18,696 nt of DNA from BOG-1112 sp964635325 (GTDB taxonomy: Bacteria; Bdellovibrionota_B; Oligoflexia; Oligoflexales; Bog-1112): NCBI GenBank assembly GCA_964635325.1, contig CAZWOL010000053.1, forward strand, positions 1 through 18,696, read 5' to 3'. Shown one piece after another: positions 7,086-13,909 of this stretch. A program made the position numbers and the translations under genes. Within the stretch, counting starts at the first letter, position 1, and each line of letters begins with the position of its first letter. The notes under the pieces were generated by a model that saw only the letters and a program-made list of their open reading frames with translations, was not told the origin of the DNA and made no database searches.

Positions 7086-7346
7086 CTACTCATCGTTTTT
7101 GCGTTTTTTACCAAGCAAAAAACCGAGAATTAATGAGACTGCGCTGAACGTGCCGATCATCATCCAAGGTCTTTTGTGGCTCAGACGGTCTACGTTATGA
7201 GCTGCTCTTTTTGTTGCTCTCACACCTGTGTGGACGCCATCTTGCAGCTGCTCTAAGCGGTTTCTTGCTGAGTCCTCAAGATTCTCTAGCATGGCGTGCA
7301 ATCTATCCGCTTGAGTTTTTACTGCGTGCAATCGTCCTTTACGCAT
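7086..7346 (-). CDS. YqjD/ElaB-like (DUF883-type) C-tail-anchored protein
   Basis: The product is 86 residues. A basic amphipathic helical region comes first, with repeated A/R/L heptads (RLHAMLENLEDSARNRLEQL). It is followed by a short RPW motif and one C-terminal membrane helix (WMMIGTFSAVSLILGFLLG), ending KKRKNDE. This matches the plan of the YqjD/ElaB/YgaM group, small inner-membrane proteins; in E. coli YqjD binds stationary-phase ribosomes to the membrane. AAGGAG precedes the ATG at 7346. The terminator at 7027-7072 lies just downstream. Family assignment rests on architecture and the RPW-helix-KK ending; role is inferred from the family. Confidence 0.7.
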   Translation of the reverse strand: MRKGRLHAVKTQADRLHAMLENLEDSARNRLEQLQDGVHTGVRATKRAAHNVDRLSHKRPWMMIGTFSAVSLILGFLLGKKRKNDE

Positions 7347-7392
7347 TTTCTTTCTCCTTTCTGTTAAAGTTTATTTCATCAAAGTATCGGTA

Positions 7393-8307
7393 TCATATCT
7401 TGGTGTAGATCGTCCTGTTACCGCTGTTGCTGCGCTTTGGTCCCAGATAGCTGAATGGAGCCTCAGTTGGGCTTTGAATCTTGCCAACTTCTAATTGACG
7501 GACAAGTTCTTTAGCCTCATTTTTAGATTTGCATTCGACAACCCAATTTTCAGAATCTAGGATAAGAGATCCGTTAGAGGACTGGCTCACCAGCCATTTA
7601 TGGCTTTGTTTATCCTCTTTAACTTCGTAGGAAAGTTCTTGCTTCGAAGCTTTTCTAGAGCGATCTTCTTCACTGTGTAGCTTGCTGCTCAAGGACTTGA
7701 TTGGTGACTTGCTGTTCATCAGTTGTTTGCTTACAGTTGGTTTTCTTTCCAAGTTATGCACATTGCTGAGGCTCGATTTTTGTGAGACTTCGCTACTTTT
7801 ACGCATTTTTTCGTCTGGAAGTTCACTGCGCACTTGCAATTTCTGGTTCTGATTTTGTTTGTCATGACGGCTTGACATTTTTTCACCAGGTCGTGGGCTT
7901 TCTTCACGATTTCGGTGCTCTCGCAAGCGTTCGTTAGTTTCCATGTGTCGGAAGTCGCGACTTATGTCACTGTCATGACTTGGGCGTGAGCTAAAGCTTG
8001 AGTTCTCAACGGAGTTTAGTTCAAGCTTTCGTGGTTTTCTGTTTTCTTCCATATTACGTGCTCTCGGCATATCCCGTTCCCGAGCTTGAGTGTTTTGGTA
8101 CTCACGGTCTTGTGCATGAGATTTTGAGGGTTGTCGAGCAGAGCTCTTTAAGCTTTCTTTTTTGTAATCAGGATTTTCGATTTTGGTTAAATTATGTTTC
8201 TTTGCTTTTGCAGACAGGGACTTTGATTTGACTTGTGGTCTCTTTTGTTTTTCTTCGTAAGCTTCTTCATAGTTTGTTTTGTGTTTTTTTGCATGTGCGT
8301 GTTTCAT
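7393..8307 (-). CDS. Highly charged, low-complexity protein of unknown function
   Basis: The 304-residue product is dominated by Lys, Arg, Ser, Glu and Gln and has no membrane segment or signal peptide. Residues 1 to about 230 look disordered, with several SLSxK/SLKSS stretches and many RE/RD pairs. The last 70 residues are different and probably folded (HKWLVSQSSNGSLILDSENW through KELVRQLEVGK), somewhat like the small DUF2188-type domain; that resemblance is weak. The start is ATG 8307, preceded by AAGGAG at about 7 nt; an in-frame ATG ten codons upstream has no such site. It lies 46 bp upstream of the YqjD-like gene on the same strand, so the two may be co-transcribed. A nucleic-acid-binding or spore/stress-type role would suit the composition but is not shown. 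Confidence 0.6.
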   Translation of the reverse strand: MKHAHAKKHKTNYEEAYEEKQKRPQVKSKSLSAKAKKHNLTKIENPDYKKESLKSSARQPSKSHAQDREYQNTQARERDMPRARNMEENRKPRKLELNSVENSSFSSRPSHDSDISRDFRHMETNERLREHRNREESPRPGEKMSSRHDKQNQNQKLQVRSELPDEKMRKSSEVSQKSSLSNVHNLERKPTVSKQLMNSKSPIKSLSSKLHSEEDRSRKASKQELSYEVKEDKQSHKWLVSQSSNGSLILDSENWVVECKSKNEAKELVRQLEVGKIQSPTEAPFSYLGPKRSNSGNRTIYTKI

Positions 8308-8549
8308 GGACTTACTCCTTCTGTAAATGCCATTCAAAGCTCAGATAATTGCTCGGTCACTTGTCGATATGGTGATAGTTTTTTTTATAACTCAACATTT
8401 TGATTGGAGAATTCGATGTTTTTAAAAAAAGATCTAAAAATTTGCAAATTATTGCTAAATAATGGCTGTTTTTCAATGGATTCAAGAACCAAAGTCTGAT
8501 AAATAGGGGCATCACAAATCAAAAATTTATTCATAGCTGGAGAAATTTC

Positions 8550-9290
8550 ATGAGACATATTTTTTCTATGTTTATTTTGTCCATGAGTCTTCCTTGGGCT
8601 CTCGCTGCATACGCAGCTGATGAAGGAATACTTTATCGAGGAGTTAATGGTTCAACATACTCTTCAAACAATGGTCAGGAAAATCAATCTCCCTCACCAC
8701 TTGCGATCAATGTTGTTGTCGCAGATGATTCTGAGTCTGATTCGGAATCCTCAGACTCAGATAATGATGATCACATTCTCCTTGAAAATATAGGCCCTTC
8801 TTTGGAGGTGCAAATTGCTGAGCAGCGTGCAGCTGAGCTTGAACAGCAAGCGAGAGAAGAGCAACAGCGTTATGCTGCCGAAGCGGCTCAAATTCAACAG
8901 ATGTATGGAGATCGGGATCCATCGCATCTGCGTCCTATTTGTCATGAAATGGCGATTGCAAATTTGTTTCGTGCGATGATCTTTGCGGCAGATACTCAGA
9001 ATCAGATTCTCCCGGGATTACGTTCGCAGGAACTTATCCGACGTTTTTCAGTAATTGGAAGAGTTGATCATCCACGCGCTGGTCTAGATCTACTGATCAG
9101 AACATTTACAAGTCCTAGTGGTGTTGTGATCTCTGCAATTTTGAATAGTATTTATGATTATATGATTCCGCTTGAGTCGCTACAGATGGATCTTTTAAGA
9201 AGACGTGACCTCCCCAACGTCATTGTTCCTCTGCATTCAACAACGGCGAGATCAGTTAGGGCCAGCGTCTGGTTCAACAAGGCTCCCTAA
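8550..9290 (+). CDS. Exported coiled-coil protein with an acidic Ser/Asp tract
   Basis: I do not recognise the family. Residues 1-22 (MRHIFSMFILSMSLPWALAAYA) form a Sec signal peptide. They are followed by an S/N/Q-rich stretch, then an acidic tract of alternating Ser, Asp and Glu (about residues 55-75). A likely coiled coil follows at about 86-120, rich in Ala, Glu and Gln. The C-terminal half is an ordinary globular-looking segment with Leu/Arg-rich helices (DLLIRTFTSPSGVVISAILN). GGAG lies 7 nt before ATG 8550. The AT-rich 242-bp spacer upstream probably holds the promoter, but no clear -35/-10 pair stands out. The acidic linker plus coiled coil would suit a secreted protein that meets host proteins; this is speculation. 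Confidence 0.65.
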   Translation: MRHIFSMFILSMSLPWALAAYAADEGILYRGVNGSTYSSNNGQENQSPSPLAINVVVADDSESDSESSDSDNDDHILLENIGPSLEVQIAEQRAAELEQQAREEQQRYAAEAAQIQQMYGDRDPSHLRPICHEMAIANLFRAMIFAADTQNQILPGLRSQELIRRFSVIGRVDHPRAGLDLLIRTFTSPSGVVISAILNSIYDYMIPLESLQMDLLRRRDLPNVIVPLHSTTARSVRASVWFNKAP

Positions 9291-9364
9291 AAAATACTTG
9301 CGAGTTTGGGCTAATTTTCATAGGACTCCTGAGTCTGTAAAAATAAAGACAAAGGATCTCCTCC

Positions 9365-10090
9365 ATGAAAATTCTCTGTGTCATCCCGAGTCGTATTGGT
9401 TCTACGCGTTTGGCGAATAAGCCCCTGCTTCCAATTCTGGGTAAGCCTATGGTGCAGTGGACTTACGAAAATGCTTCTAAATCAAAGCTTCTAACGAAAA
9501 TTGTAGTTGCGACCGACGATGCTAGAATCGCGAGCGTAATCCAAGCTGCAGGAGGTGAGGCCATCATGACCCCTCCCGATATTTGTACAGGAAGTGATCG
9601 CGTCGCATTTGTAGCTGAGCGCTTTCCTGATATGGATGTAGTGGTCAACCTCCAGGGTGATGAACCTTTCATTCGACCTGAGAGTTTGGAGCAGTTGTTG
9701 GCACCGTACGTGCGTGGTGAAAACCCCGATATGGCAACTCTGGCCTTCCCTCTTGATGAACATGCATATGTCGATCCCGGCGCAGTGAAGGTGATCACGG
9801 ATTTACAAGGCTATGCGATTTACTTCTCTCGTTCTCCGATCCCATACTTTCGTGAGCCTGCGCAAGCGCCAGTCTTTCATCATATGGGTCTGTATGCATT
9901 TCGTAGGGACTTTTTGATGCGTTACTGCAAGCTCCCACAAACAATGTTGGAGAAAGTTGAAAGTCTTGAGCAGTTGCGTGCTATAGAGCACGGATATCGG
10001 ATCAAGGTTTCGATTACGCAGAACAGAACTCTTGAAATCAATACACCCGAGGAGTACGAACGCGCGCAGGAATTCGCACGTACTTATTGA
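9365..10090 (+). CDS. kdsB: 3-deoxy-manno-octulosonate cytidylyltransferase (CMP-Kdo synthetase)
   Basis: The enzyme activates Kdo with CTP to give CMP-Kdo, the donor for the inner core of lipopolysaccharide; it acts in the cytoplasm. The 241-residue product matches KdsB along its whole length. The N-terminal nucleotide-binding motif is IPSRIGSTRLANKPL. Others are VVATDD, the catalytic NLQGDEPFI, YFSRSPIPYF, HHMGLYAFRRDFL, ESLEQLR and EINTPEEYE. AAGGA is 8 nt before ATG 9365. The flanking genes encode exported proteins and no other Kdo gene is near. It is a Gram-negative marker. Confidence 0.96.
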   Translation: MKILCVIPSRIGSTRLANKPLLPILGKPMVQWTYENASKSKLLTKIVVATDDARIASVIQAAGGEAIMTPPDICTGSDRVAFVAERFPDMDVVVNLQGDEPFIRPESLEQLLAPYVRGENPDMATLAFPLDEHAYVDPGAVKVITDLQGYAIYFSRSPIPYFREPAQAPVFHHMGLYAFRRDFLMRYCKLPQTMLEKVESLEQLRAIEHGYRIKVSITQNRTLEINTPEEYERAQEFARTY

Positions 10091-10119
10091 TTGACACCTG
10101 ATCTTCTATTCTTTAGACA
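10091..10119 (+). promoter_or_regulatory. Possible promoter for the downstream exported protein
   Basis: A perfect -35 TTGACA (10091-10096) begins right after the kdsB stop. With a 17-bp spacer the -10 would be TAGACA (10114-10119), a poor match. The downstream start is ATG 10166. Confidence 0.35.
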
Positions 10120-10165
10120 CTCCTTCATCTTCATCATTTCTTAATAATTCTGACAAGGATGAACT

Positions 10166-10651
10166 ATGAGAAAGTTTGTGTTAGCTATTGCATTGTGTAT
10201 GAGTTCTAGCATTTTTGCTGAAACGCTTAGCAAGCTCGTTATTTTCGCGTGTATCCCGAAAGATGCTGTATTTTCGCATGTCGGAGTTGTGCAAAACTAC
10301 CCAAATGTAGAGTGGGATGAGCAAACACAGGCTTTTGTGGTTCCTGCAGAGCAATTGGTGAATTGGACGCGGGCCTTTGCTGCAACGCATTTTTTTGCAA
10401 TCCATGCCGGTTCTACTACTGGTGAATACTTTGCAGTAGCCTCTCCTGGAGAGATAGAGCAAAGGCGTAGTACACGTGAACGCTTTGCAAGCTATCGTGG
10501 GTTTATTGCTCCCTTTGAGAATCGTTTTTCTTTAAGTTCCAACACGGAAAGGGATCGTCATCCACCCTGCCTAAACTTTGAGACAGGTGATATGACGCAT
10601 CCTTCTTCTGCTCCGATGCGTTGTAGCACGGCTATAAGATCATCCTTGTAA
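10166..10651 (+). CDS. Exported protein of unknown function
   Basis: The product is 161 residues with a clear signal peptide (MRKFVLAIALCMSSSIFA, cleavage before ETLSK). The mature N-terminal half is compact and mixed in composition (VEWDEQTQAFVVP). The C-terminal 60 residues are Arg/Ser/Pro-rich with two Cys, C142 and C154. No known domain is apparent. AAGGA lies about 7 nt before ATG 10166. It follows kdsB by 75 bp. Nothing indicates a role in lipopolysaccharide synthesis. Confidence 0.6.
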   Translation: MRKFVLAIALCMSSSIFAETLSKLVIFACIPKDAVFSHVGVVQNYPNVEWDEQTQAFVVPAEQLVNWTRAFAATHFFAIHAGSTTGEYFAVASPGEIEQRRSTRERFASYRGFIAPFENRFSLSSNTERDRHPPCLNFETGDMTHPSSAPMRCSTAIRSSL

Positions 10652-10695
10652 TTTTCGGTTCCCGCCGAGAATTTAGCTTCGCCAAGCCTCGACAC

Positions 10696-10802
10696 ATCTG
10701 ATCTGATGTATTTTTTGATCTTTATACTGAAAAATCATACGATCGTATTAATTTTACTTAGTTTTTACCTCATTTAGTGGACAGAATAATCTGATCTGAT
10801 GT
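10696..10802 (+). repeat. 14-bp direct repeat pair flanking a 12-bp perfect palindrome
   Basis: ATCTGATCTGATGT occurs at 10696-10709 and again at 10789-10802. Between them, 10737-10748 reads ATACGATCGTAT, a perfect palindrome. Each copy of the direct repeat contains GATCTGAT twice-overlapped. This is part of the 312-bp gene-free stretch 10652-10963. It could be an operator region or scars of an earlier insertion. Confidence 0.45.
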
Positions 10803-10813
10803 TTTAGGCTGAC

Positions 10814-10918
10814 TCAGCTCCGAGCGTAAACGAACATATCTTGCAATTGTTGAAGAGCGTTTTCAACGATTGATGCGCGTCTAAATGGCGCTCTTAACTT
10901 AGAGAAAATATGTTCGCT
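10814..10918 (-). pseudogene. Probable C-terminal remnant of an IS630-type transposase
   Basis: One minus-strand frame reads SEHIFSKLRAPFRRASIVEN and continues to a TGA at 10814-10816, for 34 codons. The pattern EH(I/V)FSKLKAxLRRA followed by a short helix is typical of the last part of IS630-family DDE transposases, after the catalytic Glu in the NPIEH segment. A TAA lies two codons before EHIF, so it is decayed. The same stretch carries a long-range inverted repeat (CGAACATAT at 10830-10838, ATATGTTCG at 10907-10915) with an inner AAGAGCG/CGCTCTT stem, so part of the signal may be structural. The assignment comes from memory of the family pattern and is tentative. Confidence 0.35.
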
Positions 10919-10963
10919 TTACTCTAAATACTCCAAGTGAAAACGTACTTGGAGGAAGTTGCA

Positions 10964-12016
10964 GTGGTGTTGCGTCATTTTTTCGTTCTTGGTCTCTTGA
11001 TGGGTTCGCTTGCTTTGAATGGGTCTGATTCCCCAAGTGAAGCTGCACAAAAATCAGTACTTGCGATCAATAAGCAGAAGCGTCACATCTACGACAAGGC
11101 GCTTTCGCAGTTTCAAGATAAGTTTCTCAAACAACATCCGGTGATCGTCTCTCTATTTAGTGGAGAGGGAGGGCGTTTCATTCTGTATAGACCAAATCAG
11201 AGCCCCTTGGAGGCTCCACCTCCTGCAATGGTCTATCAACTCGCTAAGTCTGTGGGGCATGCAGGCATATCGCTTTATGAAATACTGACGCCTTATGCTG
11301 AAGATTCGAAGGCAGACCTAGCTTGGCAAGTGTCGTTGCGCCAATTTCGTGATGGTGTCGAGGATGCTTTGCAGAAATTACAAGATTTAGAGGTGAGTGA
11401 AGAGGATCGCAAGGTCTTAGAAGATGCTTTGAGCATCGATAAAAAGTTTGCGGATCAGTGCCTAGAACAAGGTTCTTTTACAGCTGCAGACATACAAAGC
11501 TTCGCGCGCAGTCTCAAGCCCCTCATTAAAAAACTTGGAGTTATTGCTGGTACTGCACAGACGAGTCACTGGGTTCATGTTATGTCAGAGTGGAAAGACA
11601 TGCTAGGGGATGATTGGTCCAAAACCTATGCGGTTACCAATACTCTCTATGTGACGAGACAAAATAATATTTTGTTTTCAGTACTCGCTCAATTTATGGG
11701 AGAGGAAGCAATCAACCAACGTCTGATGATTTTTGAAACTTCTGCATTCACAACGACACCCGAATCGATGATCGCGTTGCTGGCACGCATCATCTCCGAT
11801 CGTGAGTTGGGGCAGGTTTTCTTCAATGACTACATGCTGATGGATTCGGAGTTATTTGGTTCTGCAGGCCGTGCTGCTTTGAAGGATGCTATGGATAAGA
11901 AGGGGTTGCCTTCGTTTTTTCCAGAATATGCGCATTTTAACAGCAATGAATGGCCTTGGCGCAGCAATCCAAATTACGGAAGTGGTCCGCGTACGATGGA
12001 AGAGACTCCAGACTAA
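10964..12016 (+). CDS. Exported protein of unknown function
   Basis: The product is 350 residues if translation starts at GTG 10964. GGAGG at 10951-10955 lies 8 nt upstream of that codon, whereas the earlier in-frame GTG 10937 has no such site. With this start the protein begins directly with a signal peptide (VLRHFFVLGLLMGSLALNG). The mature part is largely helical and acidic (for example DLEVSEEDRKVLEDALSIDKK). No Cys-based lipobox, membrane anchor or known motif is visible. The C-terminus is Pro/Asn/Trp-rich (EWPWRSNPNYGSGPRT). It converges with the deaminase gene at 27 bp. Unknown family; export is the only supported statement. Confidence 0.65.
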   Translation: MVLRHFFVLGLLMGSLALNGSDSPSEAAQKSVLAINKQKRHIYDKALSQFQDKFLKQHPVIVSLFSGEGGRFILYRPNQSPLEAPPPAMVYQLAKSVGHAGISLYEILTPYAEDSKADLAWQVSLRQFRDGVEDALQKLQDLEVSEEDRKVLEDALSIDKKFADQCLEQGSFTAADIQSFARSLKPLIKKLGVIAGTAQTSHWVHVMSEWKDMLGDDWSKTYAVTNTLYVTRQNNILFSVLAQFMGEEAINQRLMIFETSAFTTTPESMIALLARIISDRELGQVFFNDYMLMDSELFGSAGRAALKDAMDKKGLPSFFPEYAHFNSNEWPWRSNPNYGSGPRTMEETPD

Positions 12017-12043
12017 ATATTGGAGTTCTCGAAGCCATAGAAC

Positions 12044-12562
12044 CTAGAGAGCTTGCTGTGGGCTGTCCTTTTTCCAAGCCTGAAAAATCTCCAAACCTTT
12101 CGTTTCCAAATCTTTCATATGATGCATTGGAGGACTAACAGGATCCTTGCTTTTGCCAAGGGCCTTGTTTTTTGCATCGATACTAACTGCAAAATAGATG
12201 GCATCAGGTTTTGCTACTTTCAAAGCCTCTGTGCACATTGGGCACGGATGTCCAATGACATATACATCGTGGTCGTGCAAATCGCTACGCTTTAGGTTTT
12301 GACATGCGCTCCGGATTGCGCGAATCTCTGCATGGTCTGTCGGGTCGTGGGTGTGATTTACTGTGTTCACTTCTTTTGCAATGATTTTTCCATTTTTATC
12401 GACGACGATTGTTGCAAAAGGCAACCCGCCTTGAGCAAGTTCATGTGAAGCGAGGTCTAAGACGCTTTGCATCAGTGCGCTAGAAGATGATGCAGCAAGA
12501 GCAGCGGAATTTTGGGTGTAGAGTAGACTGATAAGAGACATTTGGAAAATCCTATGTCGCAT
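12044..12562 (-). CDS. Guanine-deaminase-like cytidine deaminase-fold enzyme with signal peptide
   Basis: Zinc-dependent deaminase of the CDA fold. HAE (H77, E79) and PCPMC (C107, C110) supply the zinc ligands and the catalytic Glu. GGLPFATIVVD, NHTHDPTDHAEIRAIRSAC and the end FQAWKK resemble the small bacterial GuaD-type guanine deaminases more than TadA. GGAG is 7 nt before ATG 12562, giving 172 residues. An alternative start 31 codons upstream has no good site and overlaps the predicted promoter. The surprise is the N-terminus: MRHRIFQMSLISLLYTQNSAALAA looks like a Sec signal peptide. If real, the enzyme works in the periplasm or outside. Cytoplasmic GuaD enzymes start at about the position of this protein's residue 30. 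Substrate is inferred, not shown. Confidence 0.8.
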   Translation of the reverse strand: MRHRIFQMSLISLLYTQNSAALAASSSSALMQSVLDLASHELAQGGLPFATIVVDKNGKIIAKEVNTVNHTHDPTDHAEIRAIRSACQNLKRSDLHDHDVYVIGHPCPMCTEALKVAKPDAIYFAVSIDAKNKALGKSKDPVSPPMHHMKDLETKGLEIFQAWKKDSPQQAL

Positions 12563-12625
12563 CGACGTTCTCCATATCCTGTTGATGGGCATTATCCAAA
12601 ACTTTACGAAGTTTTTGTAGCTCAG

Positions 12626-12655
12626 ACTATACGAATAGTGTTGTCTAAAAAACAA
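12626..12655 (-). promoter_or_regulatory. Predicted promoter for the deaminase gene
   Basis: On the minus strand TTGTTT (12655-12650) and TATAGT (12631-12626) are 18 bp apart and lie about 65 bp upstream of ATG 12562. Confidence 0.4.
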
Positions 12656-12734
12656 TCAAAGCTAGGCTCTTGCATTCCCTACGCATATTCAGTATGAGTG
12701 AGAGCTCATCAAAATCTCAGAAAGGGTAATCGAG

Positions 12735-13070
12735 ATGAAATTACTAAGACCTGCTGTTTTTGCGCTGACACTACTTATTTCCGCTTCTGCTCATGCTGAG
12801 GAACAAAAAGTTGAAAAAGATTTGTGCGATTTTTATTCTATATATACTCCTGAGAATCTTTCTCCAGAGAGCCTAAGTTGGCCTATGGCTTTAGTAGCAA
12901 CTAAAGCATGCAATAGTCTCAGGGATTATAGAGAATCATTCGAGGTAGGTCGCGAATATGTGAGTGCTGTTTACAGTGAAAGCATTGCACCCAGTCTTCA
13001 ACAAGCGAAGAGCTTTCTGAGAGCTTACTTCAATGAAAAAGATATAGATCATATGCGAACTGAAGGTTAA
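12735..13070 (+). CDS. Small exported protein, 3' end replaced by an insertion sequence
   Basis: The product is 111 residues with a signal peptide (MKLLRPAVFALTLLISASAHA) and cleavage before EEQKV. Two Cys, C32 and C59, remain in the mature part. Unknown family. The last five codons (MRTEG) and the stop lie inside the inverted repeat of the insertion sequence at 13053. The native frame can be followed across the element: joining codon 106 (His, ending at 13052) to base 13845 after removing one target copy continues for 16 residues, VMMALCLWLPFMALVI, to a TAG at 13893-13895. The original protein was therefore probably 122 residues with a hydrophobic tail, and the current one may be misfolded or mislocalised. 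The truncation is seen; the consequence is inferred. Confidence 0.6.
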   Translation: MKLLRPAVFALTLLISASAHAEEQKVEKDLCDFYSIYTPENLSPESLSWPMALVATKACNSLRDYRESFEVGREYVSAVYSESIAPSLQQAKSFLRAYFNEKDIDHMRTEG

Positions 13071-13071
13071 A
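13051..13071 (+). repeat. Left terminal inverted repeat of the insertion sequence
   Basis: These 21 bases are the exact reverse complement of 13821-13841. Matching continues inward less perfectly (TTAGGCA on both sides). The first two bases probably belong to the target duplication. Confidence 0.85.
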
Positions 13072-13839
13072 CGTTAGGCAAAAGCATCATAGCTGCCGCT
13101 AATTTGCCAAAAACATGAACAATAAGCCCTTTTCCTGATCTAATTTTTGAACCTGTTTGTATGCTGGTTTTTTCTTGAATCCAGTTGAAAAAAGATTCAA
13201 TTGGTTGTCGAATTTTACTGACAGAAGTTGATTGAACCAAGTCTTTGGTGCCCAATGGTATGAAGCTTTACACCGTAGTAGTACATATCTTTAGATGCGC
13301 AATAGCCCTTGCTTGCAATTTCTGGTGCAACTTTTGCAGAGCTGCTTCTTTTGTTGTTAGCTAGAACAATAGGAAGAGAGTCCATCACCATAAAAATTCT
13401 TTCGCTGGAGCAATTGTTCAGATCTCTACTGAGTTGGTTGCAGAGGGAAACGAAACACTCACTCAAAAAATTGAGTCGATGCAAAAAAGCATCGTACCCA
13501 CCTAAAGTTGGAAACCACTCTTGAAGGTGATCCTTGGCATATTGAAAAATATTTTTTACGGTGAATTGTTTACGCATGACCCCAAAAATATAGATGGCCA
13601 TGATCTCCTCATCTGTGATGCTATAGACCTGATGATTGCTCATTCTTTGGGCGCTTGCAAAAAGATTTGTATTCCAAACAGAACAAATTTTGATATATGT
13701 AGCGATGAGCTGAGACTGCCAGTCCATGGTAATCTCCTAGGACAAAGGGGTTTTTGTGTTTGCAAACGAAAAATATCCCTTTGTTAGCTCACTCGCAATT
13801 CTTCAATTTTCTGCCTAAATTTTAACCTTCAGTTCGCAT
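13053..13839 (-). mobile_element. Defective DDE insertion sequence (IS982/IS5-like), 787 bp, with 5-bp target duplication
   Basis: The ends are perfect inverted repeats beginning ATGCGAACTGAAGGTTAAA. Direct flanks ATCAT at 13048-13052 and 13840-13844 are the target duplication. Inside is one transposase gene, on the minus strand, that has lost its middle part. Autonomous relatives with about 290-residue transposases are near 1 kb, so roughly 200-300 bp are missing (estimate). Near-perfect ends mean it may still move if a full copy elsewhere supplies transposase. Confidence 0.85.
13067..13727 (-). pseudogene. DDE transposase with internal deletion and frameshift
   Basis: Two pieces remain. 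The N-terminal piece (13215-13727, 170 codons) has a helical N-terminal domain (ITDEEIMAIYIFGVMRKQF), WFPTLGGYDAF, and the first catalytic Asp, D116, in MVMDSLPI, and it runs to GVKLHTIGHQRLGS. The C-terminal piece, in another frame (about 13067-13235), reads SVSKIRQPIESFFNWIQEKT and ends in HVFGKLAAAMMLLPNV; it contains the last catalytic Glu (RQPIES). The segment with the second Asp is gone. The joint lies near 13225-13245. IS982-like is my best family guess from the RQPIES(F/L)FNWI and KLAAA motifs. The protein cannot be active. Confidence 0.8.
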
Positions 13840-13841
13840 AT
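13821..13841 (-). repeat. Right terminal inverted repeat of the insertion sequence
   Basis: This is the mirror copy of 13051-13071. It is followed by CATG, so the ATCAT duplication spans 13840-13844. Confidence 0.85.
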
Positions 13842-13844
13842 CAT

Positions 13845-13895
13845 GTTATGATGGCTCTCTGTCTATGGCTCCCATTTATGGCTCTGGTCATTTAG
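13845..13895 (+). pseudogene. Severed last codons of the exported protein gene at 12735
   Basis: After removal of the insertion sequence and one ATCAT copy, this piece continues the upstream frame as VMMALCLWLPFMALVI and a TAG stop. It has no start of its own. Confidence 0.5.
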
Positions 13896-13909
13896 GCATA
13901 AAGTAATTA

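Noticed and set aside
10937..10963. Earlier GTG start for the exported protein at 10964
   Set aside because: The GGAGG at 10951-10955 lies downstream of it, and the signal peptide begins right after GTG 10964.
12563..12655. 31-codon N-terminal extension of the deaminase
   Set aside because: It covers the predicted promoter and lacks a ribosome-binding site; GGAG 7 nt before 12562 is convincing.
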